A program made the translations under genes and the position numbers. The notes under the pieces were generated by a model. That model did no database searches, was not told the origin of the DNA, and was given only the letters and a program-made list of their open reading frames with translations. 64,000 bases of DNA. It comes from Salinimonas iocasae (lineage in GTDB: Bacteria > Pseudomonadota > Gammaproteobacteria > Enterobacterales > Alteromonadaceae). This document shows, piece by piece, positions 1 through 6,685 of this stretch; the first letter of the stretch is position 1; the number at the start of each line of letters is the position of its first letter. The DNA lies in the NCBI RefSeq assembly GCF_006228385.1, contig NZ_CP039852.1, positions 868,001-932,000 of the forward strand. Reading direction: 5' to 3'.

Positions 1-1
1 C

Positions 2-1384
2 TATTTCAAATCAGCCGTAAAACAAGGGCTCAAAGGCATCAATGTATTGCTTTACGGTGAATCCGGTACCGGCAAAACGGAGCTTGCCCGTACATTGGCC
101 AAAGAGCTTGGACATGTACTTTACGAGGTTCGGTCGACGGCACTGAATGAGACGAAAAGTACCGATGATTTCGAGACTAAGTATCCAGATAAGGAGCGGT
201 TACGCTACCTATCTATGATCAGTAACTTGCTATCAAGCAGCTCAAAGTCTCTGCTACTGATTGATGAATGCGAGACGATTTTTGAACATGCCTGCTACCA
301 GTACAGCAAAGAGCACCTTCAGCGATTGGTAGAAGATAATGATATTCCATGTATCTGGATAACCAATCACATCGATTATCTGGAGCCCAGCTTTATTCGG
401 CGCTTCAAGCTTATCACTGAAGTACCACGACCAACGCCTGAAGATATCGCGGCCATTTGCAAGCCACACTTCAAAGGCTTGTCGTTGTCATCGGACTTTA
501 AACGAACGGTAACGCGCGTGAACAATATTTCGCCTGCCATAATAGCAAATGCTGCACATGTAGCTAAAACCCTGCATACAGCGTATACCGAAGCGGAGAA
601 CGTTATATACGAAACCGTTGAGGCAACACTGCGTGCAGCCGGACAGTGGGAAAGTAAACTTCAGTATCAACACGCCCTGAAGTTCGACTTTCCACTATTT
701 AACATCAAGCAGTCCAGAAGCTACCTCGATGACATCCAGCACGCGTTAGACAATGATTCTTCAGTACGTGTGTTGCTATCAGGGCCACCTGGTACTGGCA
801 AAACTGCGTTTGTTCATCATCTGGCAGAACAACATCACCGTGAGCTTATTCACGTAAAAGCATCGGATGTGCTTAGCAAGTGGGTGGGCGAGAGTGAGCA
901 AAACATTGCCGCCATATTTGAAGCAGCGCACACCGACGAAAAGATGATCCTTTTAGACGAGGTAGATAGTTTACTCACTAGCCGTGAGTCGTTGAACGCT
1001 CATCATGAGCTGCAATTGGTGAACGAGTTGCTTACTCAGATTGAATCGTGCTCACAACCGCTTTTCGCAGCGACCAACCTTGAAAGCCGACTGGATCACG
1101 CCGTGCTCCGGCGCTTCGACTTCAAACTGCAATGTACTTATCTAACGTTCGCTCAAGTGCTTCAGTTGTACAAGCAATCGCTCGGTATCAAAACGGTTAA
1201 GAAAGCTGAGCAACAGGCCTTGGCTGAGCTAACTCAACTAACACCCGGCGACTTTGCCATTCTGACAAGACGCAAACAATTTAGAACCAAACAAAATCAC
1301 AGACTATCTGCCATCACCTTGTTGGCAGAAGAAAACCAGCGCAAGCAAACCAAACCACAAATGGGCTTTATTCGCCCGAACTAA
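2..1384 (+). CDS. tandem AAA+ ATPase, 5'-truncated by the window edge
   Basis: The reading frame is open to the first bases of the window, so the true start lies outside; the TTG at 47 is only the first start-like codon in frame. Two AAA+ modules are visible. The first has Walker A GESGTGKT and Walker B LLLIDECE. The second has Walker A GPPGTGKT (about 240 residues later), Walker B MILLDEVD and an arginine-bearing sensor region (AVLRRFDF). The second module resembles the classical FtsH/Cdc48-type AAA domain; the first is more divergent. Family knowledge suggests an ATP-driven protein or nucleoprotein remodeller. The next gene starts 18 bp downstream, so the two are probably co-transcribed. 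I infer cargo of a genomic island, not a housekeeping ATPase. The specific substrate cannot be told from the sequence. Confidence 0.8.
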   Translation, partial: YFKSAVKQGLKGINVLLYGESGTGKTELARTLAKELGHVLYEVRSTALNETKSTDDFETKYPDKERLRYLSMISNLLSSSSKSLLLIDECETIFEHACYQYSKEHLQRLVEDNDIPCIWITNHIDYLEPSFIRRFKLITEVPRPTPEDIAAICKPHFKGLSLSSDFKRTVTRVNNISPAIIANAAHVAKTLHTAYTEAENVIYETVEATLRAAGQWESKLQYQHALKFDFPLFNIKQSRSYLDDIQHALDNDSSVRVLLSGPPGTGKTAFVHHLAEQHHRELIHVKASDVLSKWVGESEQNIAAIFEAAHTDEKMILLDEVDSLLTSRESLNAHHELQLVNELLTQIESCSQPLFAATNLESRLDHAVLRRFDFKLQCTYLTFAQVLQLYKQSLGIKTVKKAEQQALAELTQLTPGDFAILTRRKQFRTKQNHRLSAITLLAEENQRKQTKPQMGFIRPN

Positions 1385-1402
1385 CCTAACGAGGTAAACA
1401 AC

Positions 1403-1870
1403 ATGACTACATCAGTATTGAGTTCGCTCAAGGTCACCGCTCGTCCAAAACTTGAGTCCAAGCCGCCCGTTATCGGTAAACGCATGAAGCTCATCGAGAA
1501 GCTGGAACAGCAGCAGGAGATGGCAACATGCATGATTGAAAGACGGCCTTTCGAAGCCTATCGCGAGAAAATGATCAAAGACCCAGAGACCGGCGAGCGC
1601 AAAAAGGAACGTCGTCAAATCACCGTCCGGCCTTGGTACTACGACAGTGATGGTCACTTTTACTTAGAAGTTAAAGTCAACAACAAACCGATAGAGTTTG
1701 ATACCGGGAAGCCAGCAATCGATGTCGGTGAAGCCAGTAAGATCCCTGAGACAATCGCTACAGTGATTGAGGCAGTTGAAAAAGGTGAGCTTGATACGTA
1801 TTTGCTCGCTCCGGCCAAAAGCACTAAAAAGCCCGCCAACGAGAAGCAACCTGCCAAACCCAAAAGCTAA
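1403..1870 (+). CDS. DUF6641-like hypothetical protein
   Basis: This is a 155-residue, strongly basic protein with no signal peptide or membrane segment. The N-terminal half is charged and probably helical (KLIEKLEQQQEMA). The middle is a probable beta region with aromatic residues (VRPWYYDSDGHFYLEV). The C-terminus is a lysine/proline-rich tail that looks disordered. A good Shine-Dalgarno (AACGAGGT) precedes the ATG. It follows the tandem AAA+ ATPase by 18 bp. I recall such ATPase plus small basic protein pairs from islands in Vibrio and Alteromonas, and the family name DUF6641 comes from memory, not a search. The function is unknown; a partner or adaptor of the ATPase is an inference from position only. 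Confidence 0.6.
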   Translation: MTTSVLSSLKVTARPKLESKPPVIGKRMKLIEKLEQQQEMATCMIERRPFEAYREKMIKDPETGERKKERRQITVRPWYYDSDGHFYLEVKVNNKPIEFDTGKPAIDVGEASKIPETIATVIEAVEKGELDTYLLAPAKSTKKPANEKQPAKPKS

Positions 1871-1967
1871 AACACAACTTTATCAGTCCGCCCTTTTAGC
1901 AGTGTTTACTTAAATTAGTAATCCACGCTGTCAGGGCGTTTTATTTCAAAATTTCTACGGTGTATTT

Positions 1968-2378
1968 ATGGATATTAACTATAAGAACTTGGCGCTGCCA
2001 GTATCCCAGCGCTTCACTGCGGCTCTGACTGAAGAGCTAGGCGATATGTCAGTCTCTAATTCAGCAGTCACGCTCAACTTCCGCGACCCAAGTTACTCAG
2101 CCGAAACCGGCGGCTTTCATCCAGTCGAAATCCGACTGGAAAGAAGAGGCGATGCATTCGATATCATCTACATCACAGACTTTGCCTATATCGGTATTGG
2201 GCCTTTCGCTGAGCTCGTTAAAGAGTTGGACTTCGACTTTCAGAGTGGAGTGTTTCAAAACCTACATGGCATCTTCCCAATCGAGACTGGGTACGATCTC
2301 TACCGGATATGGGAAGGCAACTTTTTGCATTACTGGCGTGAGCTATCTGCCTTTCAGGTATCAGTTAGTGAAGAGTAG
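1968..2378 (+). CDS. DUF2787 family protein
   Basis: This 136-residue soluble protein carries the recognisable DUF2787 pattern: the NFRDPSYSAETGGFHPVEIRLER stretch near residues 46-68 (key residues NFRD, GGFHPVE), followed by FAYIGIGPFAELVKELDFDF and a conserved end containing a FLHYWRELS-like helix. Family members are small proteins of unknown function, common in genomic islands of Vibrio, Shewanella and Alteromonas. It lies about 100 bp after the DUF6641-like gene, with only a weak ribosome site. Its presence supports the reading that 1-5.5 kb is island DNA. Biochemical function is unknown. Confidence 0.8.
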   Translation: MDINYKNLALPVSQRFTAALTEELGDMSVSNSAVTLNFRDPSYSAETGGFHPVEIRLERRGDAFDIIYITDFAYIGIGPFAELVKELDFDFQSGVFQNLHGIFPIETGYDLYRIWEGNFLHYWRELSAFQVSVSEE

Positions 2379-2406
2379 GGTTAGATAAATCAAAACTGTA
2401 AACCGG

Positions 2407-2434
2407 TTGATAGGCGCAATGAGGCGCCTATCAA
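2407..2434. other. perfect 11-bp inverted repeat just upstream of a ribosome site
   Basis: TTGATAGGCGC at 2407-2417 pairs perfectly with GCGCCTATCAA at 2424-2434 around a six-base loop. No T-run follows; the arm ends two bases before the GGAG Shine-Dalgarno of the next gene. It may be a hairpin controlling mRNA stability or translation, an operator, or an inefficient terminator after DUF2787. Confidence 0.55.
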
Positions 2435-2446
2435 TTGGAGACTTAT

Positions 2447-2677
2447 ATGAACGTTTTAAACAAAGGCCCTTGGTATGTAGTTTTTGTCGGTGCCTGTCCG
2501 GGCATTTATAGCAGTTACAAGGAAGCATCAAGATACACGCACGGATATCCCAAACAGGAAATCAGAAAGTTTAAAACAAAGCAGGCGGCTGAAGCAGAAT
2601 TCAATAAACGAAGCCGAAGTGATTACGATCCCAAAAAAGAATTTAAATGGAGTTATCAAAGACCTGTAAGGCGTTAG
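2447..2677 (+). CDS. small protein with RNase H1 N-terminal (viroplasmin-type) domain
   Basis: The ATG at 2447 was chosen because GGAG sits seven bases upstream; the in-frame TTG at 2435 would place the Shine-Dalgarno inside the gene. The 76-residue product is almost entirely one domain: GPWYVVFVGACPGIYSSYKEA followed by a glycine-containing turn and RKFKTKQAAEAEF. That is the pattern of the hybrid-binding domain found at the N-terminus of RNase HI and in caulimovirus viroplasmin (WYVV..G..PGIY..W.EA...V.G.....KKF.T...A). The catalytic RNase H domain is absent. Family knowledge suggests binding of double-stranded RNA or RNA/DNA hybrid. The basic C-terminus fits nucleic-acid binding. Its job in the island is unknown. 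Confidence 0.75.
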   Translation: MNVLNKGPWYVVFVGACPGIYSSYKEASRYTHGYPKQEIRKFKTKQAAEAEFNKRSRSDYDPKKEFKWSYQRPVRR

Positions 2678-2701
2678 TTAGGCTTTATCGTTATCGCTCA
2701 T

Positions 2702-2734
2702 AGTAGCCGATGGGCACTGTGTCCATCGGCTACT
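2702..2734. terminator. strong hairpin between convergent genes, probable terminator
   Basis: AGTAGCCGATGG at 2702-2713 pairs perfectly with CCATCGGCTACT at 2723-2734, and the inner bases can extend the stem. It lies between the convergent viroplasmin-like gene and the nuclease gene and overlaps the nuclease stop codon. No long T-run follows on either strand, so the termination role is inferred from position and stem strength. Confidence 0.5.
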
Positions 2735-3488
2735 CGCTATAACGGCACTTTGGAAAACTGGAACAACCTGAGAAAGTATTCCCTGCATTGATACCACGTT
2801 TCGCTTGTCGTTCAACAAGCTCACTACCACACCTTGGACAGATGGTCTGCTTTGTCGCTTCTACTTTGGGGGCCGTTTGCACATCATGGATAAGGGAAAG
2901 TAGTCCGTTGCCGTCAACGAGTAGCATTGGCTTGTCAGATGCGAAGTCGATTGCCTGCTGGGTATACCTACCTGAACTAATGACAATTACCTTATCTGCA
3001 TTACTTGCCGCGAGTACACCAAACATCTCACGTATCACGTTCACGCCTACTTTTTGGGCTTTCCACTGTTTACATTGTACAAGCACCCATTCATCGTTTT
3101 TTCTCAATTCTAAGTCGATGCCACCGTCCGCACCGAACCCGCCTTCTGCCACTCGATAGCCTTGTCTGCGATATGCTTCAGCGACTAGCTCTTCAAAATT
3201 GCGCCAGTGCAGTTGTCGAATGGTATCAATACTCTTTTGAGTATCAAGTTGCTTGGCCTTGCGTCGTGAATTGAAAAACGAAAAAGGCGCGATGAGTACT
3301 ATGAAAAGTGCGAAAAACGGTGCAGGAACAGCAAGAGCCTTAAACACCATATTAATAATTTGGTTTTCGGTTTCGATAGAGGGTAGTAAGCGGCCCATCA
3401 CAAAATAAGTGATTGCTGCCGTGACAACGGAAAGCCACCATGGTGCTTGGAGCAAAAGGTCAGCAAAAGAAGTATTTTTTCTTGGCAT
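2730..3488 (-). CDS. Mrr-like restriction endonuclease, membrane-anchored, with C-terminal zinc ribbon
   Basis: The ATG at 3488 (MPRKNTSF) is preferred over the upstream in-frame start because AAGGAT lies about 10 bases before it. The 252-residue protein has two N-terminal membrane segments (PWWLSVVTAAITYFVMG and ALAVPAPFFALFIVLIAPF). Next comes an Mrr/PD-(D/E)xK nuclease domain with the active-site pattern GADGGIDL ... VQCKQWK. The protein ends in a topoisomerase-type C4 zinc ribbon (CPRCGSELVERQAKRG ... GCSSFPKC). Family knowledge suggests DNA cleavage, in some relatives directed at modified DNA. The two-helix anchor would hold the nuclease at the inner membrane facing the cytoplasm. No methyltransferase is next to it, so it is not an ordinary restriction-modification pair. 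A role in defence against incoming DNA is an inference. Confidence 0.8.
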   Translation of the reverse strand: MPRKNTSFADLLLQAPWWLSVVTAAITYFVMGRLLPSIETENQIINMVFKALAVPAPFFALFIVLIAPFSFFNSRRKAKQLDTQKSIDTIRQLHWRNFEELVAEAYRRQGYRVAEGGFGADGGIDLELRKNDEWVLVQCKQWKAQKVGVNVIREMFGVLAASNADKVIVISSGRYTQQAIDFASDKPMLLVDGNGLLSLIHDVQTAPKVEATKQTICPRCGSELVERQAKRGINAGNTFSGCSSFPKCRYSE

Positions 3489-3617
3489 CGTCAGACATCC
3501 TTGTTTGATTATCCTGACTATAATACAACTAGCGCAATGGTTAGGTATCAAACCCAATTATGTAGTATTGTAAGTTGGCATAAAGATAGCGATACCTAGA
3601 GTTTAGGAGATTGAGGC

Positions 3618-4388
3618 ATGGAGCAAATTGAAATAGGTATTATGTTGCCAGGCGCGATTAAGTTTAATGACGACAATGTGAACCCTACGTGGAAAGCTCA
3701 TATACAAACCCACAAAGAGGCGGTCGTTGGTTTTGTGAAATTAGTCGAGTTTCGCAAGGTATATGTTGAATGTGTTTGTGCTGTTATTGGGCGAGAACTG
3801 GGGTTACCAATTCCTAAGCCTATACTGGTTAAAGTTCCCCATGAAAGCTTGCCAGACGAAGTACCCAAAAGCTCATTTACAATAGGTTTTGCATCACAAG
3901 ATGCTGAATACCCCAGTTTCAGAAGATATTTCAACAGCAATAGCCAAGAAGCTATAAATAGCTTAATCAATTTTTCTAAAGCACTAGACATATCGGTTTT
4001 TGATGAGTGGATCGGGAACTGGGACAGAAATATCGGTAACATTTTATTCGATGGAAAAGACGAGTACTACTTTATCGATCATGAAAATGCGATCGATAGA
4101 AAACTAAATTCAGACGCTCCAGCATCTAGAAACCAGATACTTGAGCAGTTAGCAAGTTCGTTAAGCGAATTTGAAAAGTACAAATCAAATAGAATTAGCC
4201 AAACTAATATAACACCTACATATGAGGGACTACCATTTTCTCTAGTCTCAGAGAAAACACTTGGTGGTTTATACCTTTCTGATGATGAAGTTGTTAGCGT
4301 TATTCAATTTTTAGAGGAACGGTTAAGTAGTTTAAAAGAACTGGTCAACGATCGGTGGGGATTTCAGCAACAGGAGTTATCGCTATGA
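3618..4388 (+). CDS. HipA-like kinase family protein
   Basis: The product is 256 residues, much shorter than classical HipA (about 440). It matches the compact HipA-like kinase family. Kinase-fold residues are visible: a candidate ATP-binding lysine near residue 41 (VVGFVKLVEF), the catalytic loop WIGNWDRNIGNILFD with Asp136, Asn138 and Asn141, and the metal-binding aspartate in YYFIDHENA at about residue 154. An AGGAG Shine-Dalgarno precedes the ATG. The last bases overlap the next gene as ATGA, so the two are translationally coupled. Base composition is more A/T-rich than the core genome to the right. Known HipA kinases phosphorylate translation components and act as toxins, but relatives of this short type are poorly characterised. 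No HipB-like HTH antitoxin is present. Confidence 0.75.
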   Translation: MEQIEIGIMLPGAIKFNDDNVNPTWKAHIQTHKEAVVGFVKLVEFRKVYVECVCAVIGRELGLPIPKPILVKVPHESLPDEVPKSSFTIGFASQDAEYPSFRRYFNSNSQEAINSLINFSKALDISVFDEWIGNWDRNIGNILFDGKDEYYFIDHENAIDRKLNSDAPASRNQILEQLASSLSEFEKYKSNRISQTNITPTYEGLPFSLVSEKTLGGLYLSDDEVVSVIQFLEERLSSLKELVNDRWGFQQQELSL

Positions 4389-5251
4389 ACAGTCTAGATT
4401 CATTATTTCCCGCGTTGCCAGAAACCACTGGCTGTTGGAGGCCTGTTTACTTAGAGCCGATTGTTGGCTCCGGAGAAAAAATATCAATAGCGGTTATTGG
4501 TGTTTCAGGAAAGTCTTATAAGGTGATTCAATCAGTCAGAAATGAATTGTTGGACTGTCTATATGGAAAACAAGCTGAAAATATAAGCTCAATGATCACA
4601 TGGGTAATTGAATCTTTAAATAACCAGTTACGATTAAAAGGTAGTTTAGAGGAATGGGAATCTCCCATTACTGGGGTGGAAATTGGCGCAGAGACAACAG
4701 CACGAGGCTCCAATATTGATGACATTCTACGACAAGCTATCAGATTTAGCGCAAGTTTGAGTACGCTATCGCTTGATGCGGAGCGTTCTGATGATGATGA
4801 GCAGCCTAAAAAATACACAGAGCATTGGGCGAGGAGCATTTCAACCGCAATGGTTGATATAAACCCACAGCTTTTATCTTCTTTCGGAAAAAAGGTGCAG
4901 TTAGGTGAAACTAACTTACTAACGAGTTTTGGTTTTATTTATGGTGAATATACCGCAAATTTCGGACTGTTAGTTCCATCAAGGTTGTCAGCGTCTCTAA
5001 ATAATGTAAAAGCTAAGCTGTTAGATCTGGAAACTTTTAAAAAGTCATCGCTAGGAGTAAAACCCAATTCATATGAAGTTATCATTGGAAGTCCATCCCT
5101 TAAAGATCCAACATTAACTAGTAAGTCTGTCAAAAAAATACGAGATAATTTTACGCTAATTGAAGAAATTGCTCATGCTGAGAATATAAATGTCTATCGA
5201 GCTGAGAGTGCTGAGGAAGCTGCCAATCACATCAACGAGCAGGTAGCTTGA
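4385..5251 (+). CDS. unknown protein translationally coupled to the HipA-like kinase
   Basis: The start is the ATG at 4385, which overlaps the kinase stop codon (ATGA). The product has 288 residues, no signal peptide, no membrane segment and no motif I can name with confidence. It begins with a strand-rich stretch (CWRPVYLEPIVGSGEKISIAV), then a helical middle containing an acidic run (DAERSDDDEQ), then a long soluble C-terminal part with SYEVIIGSP. The opening resembles in style the DUF3037-type partners that accompany other short HipA-like kinases (phrases such as EP..GSGE.I.IAV), but I would not assign that family. I infer a functional partner of the kinase: substrate, regulator or antidote. 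Confidence 0.6.
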   Translation: MNSLDSLFPALPETTGCWRPVYLEPIVGSGEKISIAVIGVSGKSYKVIQSVRNELLDCLYGKQAENISSMITWVIESLNNQLRLKGSLEEWESPITGVEIGAETTARGSNIDDILRQAIRFSASLSTLSLDAERSDDDEQPKKYTEHWARSISTAMVDINPQLLSSFGKKVQLGETNLLTSFGFIYGEYTANFGLLVPSRLSASLNNVKAKLLDLETFKKSSLGVKPNSYEVIIGSPSLKDPTLTSKSVKKIRDNFTLIEEIAHAENINVYRAESAEEAANHINEQVA

Positions 5252-5417
5252 CCAAGGTAGAGGCGGAGCTGTTGTATGCTGAACCAATCAAACAGCGAAG
5301 TAAAACATAACTATAGAGAATTTGAACGTATATTTCTTCCACTTAGATTGGCTTAGAAAAACGAGCTAAGACAAAAAACGGCTTTCATCTGTTTTGATAT
5401 TCTTCTCTAAGGGAGAA

Positions 5418-5438
5418 TGGCTCCAGTGGGCGTACTTT
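5418..5438 (-). repeat. imperfect copy of the tRNA-Leu 3' end, possible old attachment site
   Basis: These 21 bases match 5551-5571 (the CCA end, acceptor and start of the T arm of tRNA-Leu) at 18 of 21 positions; the mismatches are at the fifth, sixth and seventeenth bases. A tRNA 3'-end duplicate is the usual footprint of tyrosine-integrase integration. The length is short and the spacing of only about 130 bp is odd, so chance similarity or a deletion remnant remain possible. Confidence 0.45.
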
Positions 5439-5495
5439 ATTGGAGTGACGCTCGGACGCTACGACAGGGGGTGGCAGTTTCAGAATTCCAGACAT

Positions 5496-5517
5496 AAAAA
5501 AACCGACTTACGTCGGC
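5496..5517 (-). terminator. intrinsic terminator of tRNA-Leu
   Basis: Read on the minus strand, GCCGAC-GTAA-GTCGGT forms a short stem followed by a run of T. It lies 35 bases beyond the CCA end of tRNA-Leu, as expected for a single tRNA transcription unit. Confidence 0.75.
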
Positions 5518-5551
5518 TTATTGTTATCTCTTTCATTGGTAAGAAAAGAGA

Positions 5552-5636
5552 TGGTACCAGTGGGCGGACTTGAACCGCCACGCCCGAAGGCAACGGATTT
5601 TGAATCCGTCATGTCTACCAATTCCATCACACTGGC
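5552..5636 (-). tRNA. tRNA-Leu(CAA)
   Basis: The minus strand gives a complete class II tRNA of 85 bases with encoded CCA. The acceptor arm is GCCAGTG/CACTGGT with a G-U closing pair and discriminator A. The D arm contains GGAATTGGTAGAC. The anticodon arm ACGGA-TTCAAAA-TCCGT places CAA at the anticodon. A variable arm (TGCCTTCGGGCG) and a T arm with GGTTCAAGTCC follow. A transcription terminator follows it. This tRNA type is a common integration target for islands, and the A/T-rich mobile-type genes lie directly on its 3' side. An unusual duplicate of its 5' half lies upstream. Confidence 0.93.
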
Positions 5637-5646
5637 ATCTAACTTT

Positions 5647-5675
5647 ACTATTTGCGTAGTTTAAAAACTTTGCAA
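5647..5675 (-). promoter_or_regulatory. weak candidate promoter for the intact tRNA-Leu
   Basis: On the minus strand TTGCAA (5670-5675) and AATAGT (5647-5652) are separated by 17 bases, ending 10 bases before the tRNA. The -10 hexamer matches the consensus at only four positions, so this is a weaker element than the one facing the orphan half-copy. Confidence 0.4.
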
Positions 5676-5763
5676 ATCTTTGCAAGCGTATTTTAGCTTG
5701 TTTGAGTCAAAAGGTGCTTACCTTTCAATGACTTTGCCGTTGAGGTTGACTAGGCGCATTCAT

Positions 5764-5804
5764 TTTTGAATCCGTCATGTCTACCAATTCCATCACACTG
5801 GCAT
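5764..5804 (-). pseudogene. orphan 5' half of tRNA-Leu (41-bp exact repeat)
   Basis: This segment is identical over 41 bases to 5598-5638, which runs from the anticodon loop to just beyond the 5' end of tRNA-Leu. Identity stops abruptly at the anticodon loop, so the copy cannot make a tRNA. The break point matches the place where some integrases recombine within tRNA genes. It is the copy that lies next to the consensus-like promoter, so it may be the original gene start. Confidence 0.8.
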
Positions 5805-5830
5805 TGTCGACGTGGGTCGATGTGCTTTGC

Positions 5831-5858
5831 ATTATAGCGATGTGCGAATGACACTCAA
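5831..5858 (-). promoter_or_regulatory. consensus-like sigma-70 promoter facing the orphan tRNA half
   Basis: On the minus strand TTGAGT (5853-5858) and a perfect TATAAT (5831-5836) are 16 bases apart, 28 bases before the orphan tRNA 5' half. This looks like the ancestral tRNA-Leu promoter. Transcription from it would pass through the orphan half and 125 bp of spacer before reaching the intact tRNA. Confidence 0.65.
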
Positions 5859-6122
5859 GCTTTTTTTGGTGTGTAGCACACCTTTCGATTAATTGATGTG
5901 CAACTGGCGCCGAATTATTGCTGCCTACCGTGTATAAACTGCTATTAAAACTTACCCGCTGCCTCTAGTTGGCTATTTCAAACTCTTTGCCAGTAAATTG
6001 CAGGCAAAAAACGAAAAAGCATAACAAATTGCTTACGTTATGATGAAAACGGTATTTATTGATGACTGCGCTAAGTTTGTTTCAGACTGCTTTAAGTTGT
6101 GTCATTCTATGAGCGCCACTAA

Positions 6123-6668
6123 ATGGAACGCGCTGTGAAAAAACATAAGCAAAAGAAACAACAGGTTAACGATAGCGAACCGCAGATAATGCCACGGGCG
6201 ACCTTCTTTCGCCGGTTGCTGGCAATGGTATATGACACGCTGGTCGCAACAGCAGTAGGGATGTGCGCGGCCATTGTGTTAATCGTAACACTGGTCATCT
6301 TGCTGAAAAATGGCATCCTCGACCTGAGGGGATACGCTGAACCAGCAGACCTGATCCAGGCTTCTTTTGGCTACAAGTTGGTGATTCAACTGTGGGTCGG
6401 GGCGTGGATAGCCGGTTTCTTTCTCTGGTTTTGGAAAAAAGGGGGGCAAACCCTGGGTATGCGCGCCTGGCGACTTCGCATTTATTCATCCAGCGATGCA
6501 CCAATGACCTGGGGCAGGCTGATACTGCGACTTATTTGCTCGTTAGGAGGACTGGGCACATTGCTGGTGCTCTTTGACTTCAAGAATAAACAGTCCCTGC
6601 AGGACAGGGTAGCTGACACCGAGGTATTGTTTCTGACCAAAGAAGCCAACCACCATAAGAATTGGTAG
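6123..6668 (+). CDS. RDD family membrane protein
   Basis: The product has 181 residues. After a basic, lysine-rich N-terminus comes an RDD-type core: PRATFFRRLLAMVYDTLV with the conserved Arg and Asp, two hydrophobic segments (GMCAAIVLIVTLVILL and LVIQLWVGAWIAGFFLWFW), the GQTLGMRAWRLRI loop typical of the family, and LQDRVADTEV near the end. It is an inner-membrane protein. Some family members have been linked to ion homeostasis, but no function is established for this group. It converges on lptG. No strong Shine-Dalgarno precedes the ATG. Confidence 0.85.
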   Translation: MERAVKKHKQKKQQVNDSEPQIMPRATFFRRLLAMVYDTLVATAVGMCAAIVLIVTLVILLKNGILDLRGYAEPADLIQASFGYKLVIQLWVGAWIAGFFLWFWKKGGQTLGMRAWRLRIYSSSDAPMTWGRLILRLICSLGGLGTLLVLFDFKNKQSLQDRVADTEVLFLTKEANHHKNW

Positions 6669-6685
6669 CGGCTCCTTTGGTAATG

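Larger units (their letters stand above)
5252..5551. other. gene-free island edge between the kinase pair and tRNA-Leu
   Basis: I find no credible gene in these 300 bases on either strand. The stretch holds an imperfect copy of the tRNA-Leu 3' end (5418-5438) and the intrinsic terminator that ends the tRNA transcript. No integrase fragment is recognisable here. Confidence 0.6.
5637..6122. other. 486-bp gene-free interval upstream of tRNA-Leu
   Basis: No coding region is supported here. It contains a weak promoter for the intact tRNA, the 41-base duplicate of the tRNA 5' half, the consensus-like promoter behind that duplicate, and then about 260 bases up to the RDD gene in which I see nothing definite. 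Confidence 0.6.

Noticed and set aside
47..49. TTG at 47 as the true start of the AAA+ ATPase
   Set aside because: The frame is open upstream to the window edge, and the Walker A motif would lie only a few residues from this start; the gene is truncated.
2664..2745. Possible integron attC site around the hairpin after the viroplasmin-like gene
   Set aside because: GTTAGGC and a TATAAC-like sequence flank the hairpin, but their order (GTT first, AAC last) is opposite to attC core sites on both strands, and no array of such sites is present.
5252..5551. Integrase or transposase remnant at the island edge
   Set aside because: All frames in this stretch are short and closed, and none shows tyrosine recombinase or transposase motifs.
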